Shown here: positions 24,936-33,899 of the stretch, one piece after another
Numbering within the stretch: position 1 is the stretch's first letter
How the letters are laid out: every line of letters starts with the position of its first letter
NCBI RefSeq assembly: GCF_040686855.1
Contig: NZ_JBFBOG010000002.1
Location: 868,001 to 932,000 of the forward strand
DNA length: 64,000 nucleotides
Direction of reading: 5' to 3'
From: Leifsonia sp040686855
GTDB taxonomy: Bacteria > Actinomycetota > Actinomycetes > Actinomycetales > Microbacteriaceae
The notes under the pieces: generated by a model
Seen by the model: the letters and a program-made list of their open reading frames with translations, nothing else
Databases searched by the model: none
What the model was told of the DNA's origin: nothing
Made by a program: the position numbers and the translations under genes

Positions 24936-27242
24936 TCAGACGGCACCCACGGTAGCCGTCTCGGCCTCCGACGTCACCAGGCGGGCGTCCGCGGCGGTGA
25001 CCTCGTGGACCGGGCCGGCGATCGTCAGCGCCGCCGTGGCCTCGCGCACGTCGCACGACGGCCCGACCCACAGCTCCACGGCGCCCGGCTCCACGATGCG
25101 GCGGAACGCCGGGTCCGAGAACGCGAGACGTGTCGTCGGCACGGCGAACCGCACCACCGCCTCCTCGCCAGGCTGCAGCTCGATGCGGTGGTAGCCGAGC
25201 AGCTGCGCCACCGGACGCGTCACGCTGGCGTGCACATCCCGGGCGTACAGCTGGACGAGGTCGGTCGCGGCGCGGTCTCCGGTGTTCCGGACGCGCACGC
25301 TCGCGGTGAACGTGCCGCCGGCGGCGACCTCCGCGTCCACGGTCAGCTCGGACCGCTCGAACGTCGTGTACGAGAGCCCGTGCCCGAACGGCAGCACCGG
25401 GGTGCTGTCCGCGCTCGTGATCTCGTTCGGTCCGCCGAGGATCGGGTGGAGGTACGAGTACGGCTGCGCGCCCGCGGAGCGGGGGAGGGAGACCGGCAGG
25501 TGACCGGACGGAGCGACCCGGCCGGAGAGGACCGCCGCGATGGCACGGCCGCCCTCCTCGCCCGGGAAAAATGCTTGCATTACGGCCGCGGGGGCGGTGA
25601 CGCCCTCGACAGCCCAGCCGATCGCGTACGGACGGCCGGAGAGCACGACGAGCACGACGGGCGTGCCGGTCGCGACGACCCGCTCGACCAGCTCGCGCTG
25701 GATGCCCGGCAGCTCCAGGCTCTCCACGTCGTTGCCCTCGCCGACCGTTCCGCGGCCGAACAGGCCCGCGCGGTCGCCGACGATCACGACCGCGACTTCG
25801 GCGGCGCTCGCGGCGGCCACGGCCGCCGGAATGCCCGAGCGGTCGTCGCCCTCCACGTCGCAGCCGCGCTCGTGCACGACCTCGGCACCGGCGAACTCCC
25901 CGCGCACCGCCTCCAGCACCGACGGCAGCTCGAAGCCGAGCGGCACCTCCGGGTGGTGGGCCAGCACGTGGTTGGCGAACGAGTAGCAGCCCATCAGGGC
26001 CTCGGGGGCGTCCGCGTTCGGGCCGAGCACGGCGATGCGACGGGGAGACGTCGCCAGCGGCAGCGTGCCGTCGTTCGTGAGCAGCACCAGCGACTCCTCG
26101 GCCAGGCGGAGCGCCACGTCCCGGTGGGCGGGCGTGTCCAGGTCGATCGAGGTCGGCGGGTTGTCGAACGTCTCGTCGAGCAGCCCGAGCTCCTCCTTCT
26201 GCGCCAGCACGCGCAGCACGGCGCGGTCGACCAGCGCCTCGTCCGTCTCGCCCGAGCGGATGCGCTCGACCAGCGGCTCGAGGAACGCGTCGCCCGTGGG
26301 CAGCTCAACGTCGATCCCGGCGGCGAGGGCCAGGGCGGCCGCCTCGCCGAGGTCGGCCGCGACGCCGTGCATCGTGTGCAGGAAGGCGACCGAGAAGTAG
26401 TCCGAGACGACCGTCCCGTCGAAGCCCCACTCGTCGCGGAGGATCCCCGTGAGGTATTCGGGCGAAGCACCGATGGGCACCCCGTCGATCTCGGCGTACG
26501 AGTTCATGACCGACCGCACCCCGCCATCCCGGACCGCCATCTCGAACGGCTGCAGGAGGGTGTCGCGCACCTCGCGGGGGCCGGCGTGCACGGGCGCGTG
26601 GTTGCGACCGGCCTGCGAGGCCGAGTAGCCGACGAAGTGCTTCAGCGTCGCGTGGACGCCCGCGCCCTGCAGGCCGCGCACGTAGGCGGTGCCGAGGGTT
26701 CCGACGACGTACGGGTCCTCGGCGATGCACTCGTCAACCCGGCCCCAACGCGGGTCGCGGATCACGTCGAGCACGGGCGCGAGGCCCTGGTGGATGCCGA
26801 GCTCGCGCATCGAGAGCCCGATCAGCCCGGCCATCTCCTCCACCAGCTCGGGGTCGAAGGACGCACCCCACGCCAGCGGGGTCGGGAACGTCGCCGCCTT
26901 CCAGGCCGCGAGCCCGGTCAGGCACTCCTCGTGCACCAGGGCGGGGATGCCCAGTCGGGTCTCCTCCTTCAGCCGGCGCTGCTCCGACCACAGCCAGGCG
27001 GCGCGCTCGGCAGGGTCGACCGGGCGGGTCCCGTAGACGCGCGTGAGCTGGCCGAGGCCGTGCTCGGTGGCGTCCGCGTAGGCTCCGGGGTTGCCCATCT
27101 CGCCGGCCATCGGCGCGACCAGCTCGTCGCCCTTGTCGACCCAGTACCCGACGAGCTGCGCGAGCTTCTCCTCGAGGGTCATCTCGCCGAGCAGCGCGCG
27201 CACCCGCTCGGAGGGCGCAGTGGGATGGAGGGATTCGGTCAT
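24936..27242 (-). CDS. Glycoside hydrolase family 3 beta-xylosidase/beta-glucosidase
   Basis: 768 residues with the three-domain GH3 layout: N-terminal TIM-like barrel, C-terminal alpha/beta sandwich, and a final fibronectin III-like domain (VRVRNTGDRAATDLVQLYARD). The catalytic nucleophile is D281 in TVVSDYFS; KHF near 201 is the conserved sugar-binding lysine-histidine. There is no signal peptide, so it acts inside the cell on imported oligosaccharides. It lies 30 bases after an ABC permease gene and upstream of xylA, which favours xylo-oligosaccharides as substrate. Glucosides cannot be ruled out. Confidence 0.92.
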   Translation of the reverse strand: MTESLHPTAPSERVRALLGEMTLEEKLAQLVGYWVDKGDELVAPMAGEMGNPGAYADATEHGLGQLTRVYGTRPVDPAERAAWLWSEQRRLKEETRLGIPALVHEECLTGLAAWKAATFPTPLAWGASFDPELVEEMAGLIGLSMRELGIHQGLAPVLDVIRDPRWGRVDECIAEDPYVVGTLGTAYVRGLQGAGVHATLKHFVGYSASQAGRNHAPVHAGPREVRDTLLQPFEMAVRDGGVRSVMNSYAEIDGVPIGASPEYLTGILRDEWGFDGTVVSDYFSVAFLHTMHGVAADLGEAAALALAAGIDVELPTGDAFLEPLVERIRSGETDEALVDRAVLRVLAQKEELGLLDETFDNPPTSIDLDTPAHRDVALRLAEESLVLLTNDGTLPLATSPRRIAVLGPNADAPEALMGCYSFANHVLAHHPEVPLGFELPSVLEAVRGEFAGAEVVHERGCDVEGDDRSGIPAAVAAASAAEVAVVIVGDRAGLFGRGTVGEGNDVESLELPGIQRELVERVVATGTPVVLVVLSGRPYAIGWAVEGVTAPAAVMQAFFPGEEGGRAIAAVLSGRVAPSGHLPVSLPRSAGAQPYSYLHPILGGPNEITSADSTPVLPFGHGLSYTTFERSELTVDAEVAAGGTFTASVRVRNTGDRAATDLVQLYARDVHASVTRPVAQLLGYHRIELQPGEEAVVRFAVPTTRLAFSDPAFRRIVEPGAVELWVGPSCDVREATAALTIAGPVHEVTAADARLVTSEAETATVGAV

Positions 27243-27272
27243 TTCGGATCTCACTTCTAGCGGAGCGGGCGG

Positions 27273-28154
27273 TCAGCCCTTGACGGCGCCGGTCAGGCCG
27301 CCGACGATGCGGCGCTCGAACAGGCTGAAGAACACCAGCGCCGGGATCATGGACAGGGAGGTGAAGGCCAGGACCTTCGCCGTGTCCTGCGAGTACTGCG
27401 ACGAGAACGCCTGCACTCCCAGCGGCAGGGTGAACGTCGCCTCGTTGTTCAGGAGGAAGAGCGGCAGCAGATAGCTGTTCCAGCTGGCGATGAAGGCCAG
27501 GATGCCGACTGTGATCACGCCCGGCAGGGAGAGCCGGAGCACCATCCGCCAGAAGAACCCGAGCCGGCTGCATCCGTCGATGAACGCGGCCTCCTCGATC
27601 TCGTCCGGGATGGCCCGCAGGAACGGCACCAGGATGATGATGGTCGTCGGAAGGGCGAAGGCGATCTGCGGCAGGATGACGCCCCCGAGCGAGTTCATCA
27701 GGCCGATGTTGCGCACCACGATGTAGAGCGGCGTGATCGCGACGGTGATGGGGAACATCAGGCCGGCAGCGAACAGGGCGTAGAGGAAACCGCGACCCCG
27801 GAACTTGTAGCGCGCCAGCACGTAACTCGCCATCAGGCCGAGCACGATCACGCCGAGGGTGGTCACCAGCGCGACGATCGTCGAGTTGCCCACCTCCTGC
27901 CAGAAGGTGCTGCCGCTGAGGACGCTCAGGTAGTTCTGGACGTTCCACGGGTTCGGGAACCCGGCCGGGTCGACCGTGATCTGCGAGTTGGTGCGGAAGC
28001 CGCCGAGCACGATGTACGCGATCGGCACGAGCATCAGGGCGATGACGACGAGCGCCACGAAGTAGATGATCGGCGAGCCCCAGGGTAGGCCCTTCTCCTT
28101 GCGCCGGGTCGTACCCGGGAGCGTGGGCTCGGGAGTGGCGGTGAGGGTCGTCAT
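27273..28154 (-). CDS. Sugar ABC transporter permease, MalG type
   Basis: 293 residues with six membrane segments. The cytoplasmic EAA loop EEAAFIDGCSRLGFFWRMVL, which docks the ATPase, is near residue 200. N-terminal residues before the first helix are basic. It pairs with the preceding permease, whose stop overlaps its start in an ATGA-type junction. No ATPase gene lies in this cluster, so a shared MsiK-like ATPase encoded elsewhere probably drives it, as is usual in actinobacteria. Confidence 0.92.
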   Translation of the reverse strand: MTTLTATPEPTLPGTTRRKEKGLPWGSPIIYFVALVVIALMLVPIAYIVLGGFRTNSQITVDPAGFPNPWNVQNYLSVLSGSTFWQEVGNSTIVALVTTLGVIVLGLMASYVLARYKFRGRGFLYALFAAGLMFPITVAITPLYIVVRNIGLMNSLGGVILPQIAFALPTTIIILVPFLRAIPDEIEEAAFIDGCSRLGFFWRMVLRLSLPGVITVGILAFIASWNSYLLPLFLLNNEATFTLPLGVQAFSSQYSQDTAKVLAFTSLSMIPALVFFSLFERRIVGGLTGAVKG

Positions 28155-29197
28155 CGTCCCTTCCTTTCTGCGCGCTGCGCCTTCCGGCTGTCGCCGGTGA
28201 TGGCGCCCGCGGTGTCGCGCCGGAGCACGAACCGCTGGTAGACGAGTGCGACGATGAGCGAGATCAGGAAGATCACGACGGCGACGGCGTTTCCGTAGCC
28301 GAAGTTGCCCGCGTTGCGGCCGTTCGCGACCATGTACGTCGCCATGGTGGAGGTGCCGGCCGTCGATGCGACGTACTGGCCCCAGATGATGTAGACGAGG
28401 TCGAACAGCTGCAGCGCCCCGATGATCGAGAGGAAGGCCCAGATGCGCAGCGTCGGGCCGAGCAGCGGCAGCGTGATGCGCCGCTGGATCTGCCAGTAGG
28501 ACGCGCCGTCGAGCGCAGCCGCCTCGTACAGCTCCTCCGGGATGCCCTGGAGGCCGGCGAGGAAGAGGATGACGGCGAAGCCGACGTACTTCCAGGTCAG
28601 GATGCCCATCAGCGTCCAGATCGCGAGGCTCGGGTCGGAGAGCCAGTCGTGGACCAGGAAGTCGAGGCCGAGGTTCTTGAGCATGCCGTTCAGCGCGCCG
28701 TTGGTGGCGAGCATCAGGCTCCAGCCCGTGCCGACCACGACCTCGGCGATCACGTAGGGCACGAAGATCAGGACGCGGATGATCGACTGGCCGCGCATCT
28801 TGCGGTTGAGCAGCAGCGCCAGCAGGATCGCGATCGGACCCTGCAGCACGATCGACATCACGACGATGAACGCGTTGTGCGCCAGCGCCTGCTGGAACGC
28901 CGAGTCCGTGAGGATCGTGATGTAGTTCTGGAGGCCGACGAAGTCGGTCGGGGTCCCGTATCCGGCCCAGCGGAAGAAGCCGTAGTAGGCCGCCATCACG
29001 ACCGGGGCGATCACGAAGCCCAGGAAGACGATGACCGCGGGTCCGGCCAGGAGGGCGATCTCCAGGCGTCCGGACCAGCGGCCCTTGCGGGGGCGGCGCC
29101 GGCGCGACGGGGGCGACGCGATCGCGTCGCCCCCGTCGTGCTGCGCGAGACCCGCGGCCGGCTCGAGGCCGGTGGTGTTCTCGCGGATATCAGTCAC
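28151..29197 (-). CDS. Sugar ABC transporter permease, MalF type
   Basis: 348 residues: a basic cytoplasmic N-terminus (SPPSRRRRPRKGRWSGR), then six membrane segments and the EAA loop LYEAAALDGASYWQIQRRI. It forms the channel with the MalG-type partner encoded immediately downstream with a four-base overlap. It lies 13 bases after the solute-binding lipoprotein gene, so all three form one operon followed by the GH3 gene. Confidence 0.92.
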   Translation of the reverse strand: MTDIRENTTGLEPAAGLAQHDGGDAIASPPSRRRRPRKGRWSGRLEIALLAGPAVIVFLGFVIAPVVMAAYYGFFRWAGYGTPTDFVGLQNYITILTDSAFQQALAHNAFIVVMSIVLQGPIAILLALLLNRKMRGQSIIRVLIFVPYVIAEVVVGTGWSLMLATNGALNGMLKNLGLDFLVHDWLSDPSLAIWTLMGILTWKYVGFAVILFLAGLQGIPEELYEAAALDGASYWQIQRRITLPLLGPTLRIWAFLSIIGALQLFDLVYIIWGQYVASTAGTSTMATYMVANGRNAGNFGYGNAVAVVIFLISLIVALVYQRFVLRRDTAGAITGDSRKAQRAERKGR

Positions 29198-29210
29198 GAG
29201 CTAACCTGCC

Positions 29211-30500
29211 TCAGCCCTTCTTGGCGGCGTCGTTGGCCGCCTGGATGAGCTGCTTCGGGTCGCTCTTGCCGGCGAGCATGTCGACGACCGCGACGTTCAG
29301 CGCGTTGCCGACGTTCTGGCCGAGGACGGTGTCGAGCCACTGCGAGACGTAGGGCGCCTTGTTGTAGGCGGCCAGCACATCCTTCAGGTAGGGCTCGGTG
29401 ACGACCTTCTGCGCCTCGGAGTTCACCGGCGGGGCGTTGAAGGCCTTGTAGTAGGCCTCCTGCTGGTCCGTGGTGGCCACGAAGTTGAGGAAGTCGGCGC
29501 ACTCCTTGGGGGCCTTGACCGAGCACGAGTACCCGTCGACGCCGCCCATGATCGAGCCCGGCTCGCCCTTGCCGCCCGGAACCTCCGGGAAGGGGTAGAA
29601 GCCGAGGTCGGGCAGGGGCTTCTGGTCAGGCGTGAGGGACGCGATCACTCCCGGGTCCCAGGCGCCCATGAGCTCCATCGCGGCCTTGTGGTTCGCGACG
29701 AGGCCGGCGGAGCTGCCCGCACCCTGCTGGGCGGAGGTGGTGAGGAAGCCGTCGTTGAAGGGCTTGGTGTCGGAGAACTTCTGCAGGTCCTCCGCGGCCT
29801 TCAGCCAGCAGCCGTCCGAGAACGACTTCGAGTCGGCCGTCTTCTCCATGGTGGAGCCGGCGCACTCGCGCAGCGCAAACCAGTAGAACCAGTGCGCGGC
29901 GGGCCAGGCGTCCTTCGCGCCGAGCGCGATGGGGGCGACGCCGGTGCTCTTGAGCTTGGTGACGTCGTCGTTGAGGTCGCTGATCGTCTTCGGCGCGTCG
30001 GTGATGCCCGCGGCCTTGAACAGATCCTGGCTGTAGAAGAGACCGCCCGGGAGCACGGCGATGGGCATGGCCCACACCTTGTCCTGGTAGGTCTCGGCCT
30101 TGAACGAGCCCTCGGAGATGTTCTTCTTGGTCTCGGACGACACCTTGTCGGTGATGTCCATGAGCTGGCCGGCGTTGACCATCGCCGCCATCTTGCCGCC
30201 GCCTCGCTGCAGGAAGATGTCGGGTGCGTCGCCGGAGTTCAGCGCGGTCTGGAGCTTGCCGTCGAGGTCTTCGTTCTGGATCGACTGGACCTTGATGGTG
30301 ACGTTCGGGTTCTTCTTCTCGAAGGCCGCGACGGCGTTCTTCCAGAACTCCTGGCCGGGGCCGGTGGTGGAGTTCTGCCAGAGGGTCATGTTGACCTTGC
30401 CATTGCTGCTCGAGCTGTCGGAGCCTCCGCTGCACCCGGTGAGGGCGAGCGCGCCGGCCATCACGACGGCCGCTCCGGTGAGGAGCTTGGTGCCTTTCAT
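29211..30500 (-). CDS. Extracellular solute-binding lipoprotein of sugar ABC transporter
   Basis: 429 residues. A signal peptide (KLLTGAAVVMAGALAL) ends in the lipobox LTGC, so the mature protein is lipid-anchored outside the membrane. The body is a family 1 solute-binding protein, with TLWQNSTTGPGQEFWKNAVA and DIFLQRGGGKMAAMV in typical positions. It captures oligosaccharides, likely xylo-oligosaccharides given the GH3, xylA and xylB genes downstream. It is the first gene of the operon and has a TTGACA promoter with a LacI operator beside it. Confidence 0.93.
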   Translation of the reverse strand: MKGTKLLTGAAVVMAGALALTGCSGGSDSSSSNGKVNMTLWQNSTTGPGQEFWKNAVAAFEKKNPNVTIKVQSIQNEDLDGKLQTALNSGDAPDIFLQRGGGKMAAMVNAGQLMDITDKVSSETKKNISEGSFKAETYQDKVWAMPIAVLPGGLFYSQDLFKAAGITDAPKTISDLNDDVTKLKSTGVAPIALGAKDAWPAAHWFYWFALRECAGSTMEKTADSKSFSDGCWLKAAEDLQKFSDTKPFNDGFLTTSAQQGAGSSAGLVANHKAAMELMGAWDPGVIASLTPDQKPLPDLGFYPFPEVPGGKGEPGSIMGGVDGYSCSVKAPKECADFLNFVATTDQQEAYYKAFNAPPVNSEAQKVVTEPYLKDVLAAYNKAPYVSQWLDTVLGQNVGNALNVAVVDMLAGKSDPKQLIQAANDAAKKG

Positions 30501-30542
30501 GTGATTCCAACCTGTTCTCTTCGTTGAGGTGGGGACGACAGG

Positions 30543-30602
30543 AGTGTCGCAAGCGGTGAGCACGGTGTCAAACGTTTTCGAAAACCTTTTCTACGGTATG
30601 CT
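30543..30602. promoter_or_regulatory. Divergent promoter region with LacI operator
   Basis: For the ABC operon, TTGACA (plus 30566-30571) and GACACT (plus 30543-30548) are 17 bp apart on the minus strand. The perfect palindrome GTTTTCGAAAAC (30574-30585), a classical LacI-family half-site pair with central CG, abuts the -35. Toward the LacI gene, TATGCT (30597-30602) ends eight bases before its ATG, which suggests a leaderless message. One operator can control both directions. Confidence 0.7.
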
Positions 30603-30610
30603 CAACGGCC

Positions 30611-31609
30611 ATGGGACGACGTCCGACCATCAATGACGTGGCGGAGGCAGCCGGTGTTTCGGTTGCCACCGTCTCGAAGGCTGTGAACGGCCGCTACGGT
30701 GTGGCGGTCGAGACGGTCGAGCGTGTGCTCCAAGTCGTGCAGGAGCTAGGGTACGAATCCAGCCTGGTCGCGAGCAGTATGCGGTCGCGCCGCACGGGCG
30801 TCATCGGCGTGCTCGTCGCGGACTTCGAGCCCTTCTCCGCCGAGATCCTGAAAGGCGTCGGCGCGGCCCTCCACGAGTCCCGGTACGACCTCCTCGCGTA
30901 CAGCGGCTCACGGCAGCCCTCGAGCGAGGGATGGGAGCGCCGCTCGCTGAGCCGGCTGAGCGGCACGCTCATCGACGGCGTCATCATGGTGACGCCGACC
31001 GTGGTGAGCGCGAACGCGGACGTGCCGATGGTCGCCATCGACCCGCACACCGGCCGGGCGGACGTGCCCACGGTGGAGTCGGACAGCTTCGGCGGGGCGC
31101 GCAACGCGATCGCCTTCCTGATCGGGCTGGGGCACCGCCGGATCGCGTTCGTCGCCGGACGTCCGGATCTGCGCTCGTCGAGCCTCCGCGACGCGGGCTA
31201 CCGCCGCGCGCTGGGGGAGGCGGGCATCCCGTTCGACCCCTCGCTCGTCGCGGTCGGCCGGTACGAGCACGACACCGTGAAGGAGGTCGCCCTGCCCCTG
31301 CTGTCACGGGCCGACCGGCCCACGGCGGTGTTCGCGGCGAACGACATCTCTGCGATCGCGGTGATCGAGGTGGCGGCGGAACTCGGCTTGGATGTGCCGC
31401 GCGACCTGTCCGTCGTGGGCTTCGACGACATCCCCGAGGCGTCGCAGTACAGCCCGCCGCTCACCACCGTGCGCCAGCCGATGCAGAGCCTGGGCGCGGC
31501 GGCCGCCGACCTGCTGATCGCCCTCATGAACGGCGAGACGCCGGAACGCACGCACCTGCGTCTCCCGACGCGCCTCGTCCGCCGCGCCACCACCGCCCCG
31601 CCCGCCTGA
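30611..31609 (+). CDS. LacI-family regulator of the sugar ABC/GH3 operon
   Basis: 332 residues. HTH INDVAEAAGVSVATVSKAVNG is at residues 6-26, with a hinge and ligand domain ending SVVGFDDIPEASQYSPPLTTV. It is divergent from the solute-binding protein gene, with a palindromic operator between the two starts, so it very likely represses the transporter operon and itself. The inducer is probably a xylo- or gluco-oligosaccharide, an inference from the neighbours. A strong inverted repeat follows the stop. Confidence 0.93.
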   Translation: MGRRPTINDVAEAAGVSVATVSKAVNGRYGVAVETVERVLQVVQELGYESSLVASSMRSRRTGVIGVLVADFEPFSAEILKGVGAALHESRYDLLAYSGSRQPSSEGWERRSLSRLSGTLIDGVIMVTPTVVSANADVPMVAIDPHTGRADVPTVESDSFGGARNAIAFLIGLGHRRIAFVAGRPDLRSSSLRDAGYRRALGEAGIPFDPSLVAVGRYEHDTVKEVALPLLSRADRPTAVFAANDISAIAVIEVAAELGLDVPRDLSVVGFDDIPEASQYSPPLTTVRQPMQSLGAAAADLLIALMNGETPERTHLRLPTRLVRRATTAPPA

Positions 31610-31618
31610 CCCACCGCA

Positions 31619-31673
31619 GATTCGTGCCGAATGTGCGTTTTGGGGGCGCTATTCCGCACATTCGGCACGAATC
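31619..31673. terminator. 19-bp perfect inverted repeat between convergent genes
   Basis: Arms at 31619-31637 and 31655-31673 (starting GATTCGTGCCGAATG) surround a 17-base loop with TTTTGGGGG. It lies between the stops of the LacI gene and the esterase gene, so a bidirectional terminator role is likely. Its arm resembles the palindrome inside the gene at 6921-7796, so it may also belong to a dispersed repeat family. Confidence 0.7.
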
Positions 31674-31682
31674 GCGGAGGGG

Positions 31683-32657
31683 TCAGGCGCCGAAGCGGGC
31701 GGCGAGCCAGGCGGCCTGCGCGCGCCACTGGAGGTGGCCGCCGCCCTCGTGGTCGTTGAACGGGTAGACCTCGATCGCGCGGTCCTCCGCGGCGAGGTGG
31801 TTGTACGCGGCGAACGTCGTGGACGGCGGCACCACGGTGTCCATCAGCGCCACCGAGAACAGCGACGGCACGTGGATGCGGCGGGCGAAGTTCACGCCGT
31901 CGAAGTACGAGACCGTCCGGAACACGTCCTCGATCTCGTCGCGGTGCACGGACAGGTAGGTCGCGATCTCCTGGTACGGACCGCCGACCGCGACCTCGAC
32001 GCCGCGGCGGAAGGCGCAGAGGAACGCGACGTCCGGCATCGCCGCGGCCACATCGTCCGACAGAGCCGCCGCCGCGAGCGCGATGCCGCCGCCCTGGCTG
32101 CCGCCCGTCACGGCGATCCGCGACGCGTCGACGAACGGCAGCTCGCGCACGGCGTCGACCGCGCGCACCGCGTCGGTGAACACCCGGCGGTAGTAGTACG
32201 TTTCGGGCGAGTGGATGCCGCGGGTCATCACGCCCGGAGTCGCCGGCCCGGAGCCGTGCGGGTCGGGGGTGTCGCCGCCGCTGCCCCATCCGCTGCCCTG
32301 GCCGCGCGTGTCCACGAACACGTGCACGTACCCCGCGAGCGCCCACGACACGTTCTCGCCGGCGAGCCCACGGCCGCCGCCGTAGCCCTGAAACTGCACG
32401 ACCGCGGGCAGCGGGCCGTCCGCTCCGAGGGGGCGCGACACCCACGCCCGCACCGGTTCGCCGCCGAAGCCTGGGAACACGAGGTCGTCGACGACGAGCT
32501 GGGTGACCGGCGTCTCCGCCGGCGTCAGCTCGGGCACCCCGCCCGCCGCGCGCGCCTCGGCGATGGTGCGCGCCCAGAAGGCGTCGAAGTCGGCGGGCTC
32601 CTGCACCTCGGGGCGGAAGGTCAGCAGGTCGGCGTGGGACAGGTCGGTGAGCGGCAT
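31683..32657 (-). CDS. axe: Acetyl-xylan esterase / cephalosporin C deacetylase family hydrolase
   Basis: 324 residues, alpha/beta hydrolase of the AXE1 family. The nucleophile S187 lies in GGSQGGG. D273 (ALMDTVVPPST) and H303 (FNDHEGGGH) complete the triad at the spacing known for this family, and QFQGYGGGRG forms the oxyanion region. It lacks a signal peptide and would deacetylate imported xylo-oligosaccharides. That fits the xylan-related genes around it. It is transcribed toward the LacI gene and is divergent from a second LacI gene. Confidence 0.9.
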   Translation of the reverse strand: MPLTDLSHADLLTFRPEVQEPADFDAFWARTIAEARAAGGVPELTPAETPVTQLVVDDLVFPGFGGEPVRAWVSRPLGADGPLPAVVQFQGYGGGRGLAGENVSWALAGYVHVFVDTRGQGSGWGSGGDTPDPHGSGPATPGVMTRGIHSPETYYYRRVFTDAVRAVDAVRELPFVDASRIAVTGGSQGGGIALAAAALSDDVAAAMPDVAFLCAFRRGVEVAVGGPYQEIATYLSVHRDEIEDVFRTVSYFDGVNFARRIHVPSLFSVALMDTVVPPSTTFAAYNHLAAEDRAIEVYPFNDHEGGGHLQWRAQAAWLAARFGA

Positions 32658-32798
32658 CGGTCTCGCTTTCGGCGCGGTTTTCCGGGGAGGGCCGGCGGCG
32701 GCGGGGTACACCCGGCGCAGGTCGGCGTGGCCGTCATTGTGGCACACCGCGACGACGCCGCCGCGAAGGGGGCCGAGTGGATGTGCGACAGTGGCACC

Positions 32799-33809
32799 AT
32801 GTCCGAGCCCACCCGACCGACGCTGGAGGCGATCGCCCGCGAGGCGTCCGTGTCGCTCTCCACCGTGTCCAAGGTGCTCAACGGGCGGCCCGGCGTGGCG
32901 GCCGCGACGAGGCGGCTGGTCGAGGACCTGCTGCACGACTCCGGCTACGCCCGCCGCGGTGTGGATGCGGAGCGCGGCGAGACGGTCGAGCTCGTGCTCG
33001 AGAACCTGGCGAGCGAGTGGTCGGTCGAGGTGATCCGCGGCGTGGAGCGGGTCGCGCGGGAGGCGGGGCTCGCGATGACCCTGTCGACGATCGGCGACTA
33101 CCACGCGGCCGGCGACGACCTCATCACCGGGGTGCTGCGGCGCAAGCCGGTCGCGGTGGTGCTGCAGTTCTCGAACCTCACGGCCGACCACCGGCGGCAG
33201 CTGCGGGCGCGCAACATCCCGTTCGTCGTCGTGGATCCGGCGGGAGACCCGCCGCCGGACGTGCCGGCGATCGGCGCGACGAACTGGGCGGGTGGGCTGG
33301 CCGCCACGCGTCATCTCGTCGCCCTCGGGCACGAACGCATCGCGGCGATCGGCGGTCCGGCGGACCTGCTGTGCTCGCGGGCGCGGGTGGCCGGGTACCT
33401 GGCGGCCCTGCAGGAGGCCGGTCTCCCGGCTCCGGCACCGGTCGAGTCCGCGGGCTTCTCGCGGTCGGACGGCGAACGGGAAGGGCACCGCCTGCTCGGC
33501 GTCGCGCCGGGGGACCGCCCGACCGCGGTCGTCTGCGCCAACGACATGCAGGCGCTCGGTGTGTACGACGCGGCGTTCGCGCTCGGCCTCGACGTGCCGG
33601 GCGACGTGTCCGTCGTCGGATTCGACGACGCGCCGTCCGCGTCCTGGGCCCGCCCGCCGCTCACGACCATCCGGCAGCCGCTGCAGGAGATGGCGGAGGA
33701 GGCCGCGCGGCTGGCGCTCCGCCTGCGAGCGGCGGCCGCGGAGAGCACCCGGCTGGAGCTCGCCACGAGCCTGGTCGAACGCGGCTCGACGGCGCCGCCG
33801 CGCGGCTGA
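32799..33809 (+). CDS. LacI-family transcriptional regulator
   Basis: 336 residues. The HTH TLEAIAREASVSLSTVSKVL begins at residue 7 and the ligand domain ends SVVGFDDAPSASWARPPLTT. I start it at ATG 32799 because the HTH follows at the usual distance and GACAGT lies six bases upstream. ATG 32781, with AAGGGGG eight bases before it, would add six residues and is a real alternative. It sits between the divergent esterase gene and the Gfo/Idh operon, either of which it may control. Confidence 0.9.
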   Translation: MSEPTRPTLEAIAREASVSLSTVSKVLNGRPGVAAATRRLVEDLLHDSGYARRGVDAERGETVELVLENLASEWSVEVIRGVERVAREAGLAMTLSTIGDYHAAGDDLITGVLRRKPVAVVLQFSNLTADHRRQLRARNIPFVVVDPAGDPPPDVPAIGATNWAGGLAATRHLVALGHERIAAIGGPADLLCSRARVAGYLAALQEAGLPAPAPVESAGFSRSDGEREGHRLLGVAPGDRPTAVVCANDMQALGVYDAAFALGLDVPGDVSVVGFDDAPSASWARPPLTTIRQPLQEMAEEAARLALRLRAAAAESTRLELATSLVERGSTAPPRG

Positions 33810-33811
33810 AC

Positions 33812-33868
33812 GAAAGTTTTCCAACCTCTGGCAGAAACTTGCTCCGGTTCGCGAGGCCGCTTTAGCGT
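33812..33868 (+). promoter_or_regulatory. Promoter and inverted-repeat operator candidate of the Gfo/Idh-ThuA operon
   Basis: TTGCTC (33839-33844) and TAGCGT (33863-33868) are 18 bp apart. GAAAGTTTTC (33812-33821) and an inverted copy AGAAACTT (33833-33840) flank and overlap the -35, with AAGTTT/AAACTT as perfect six-base arms. Control by the LacI regulator just upstream is plausible. Confidence 0.4.
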
Positions 33869-33899
33869 CGCTGAGGGATCCACAGGAGGAAGGCCGACG

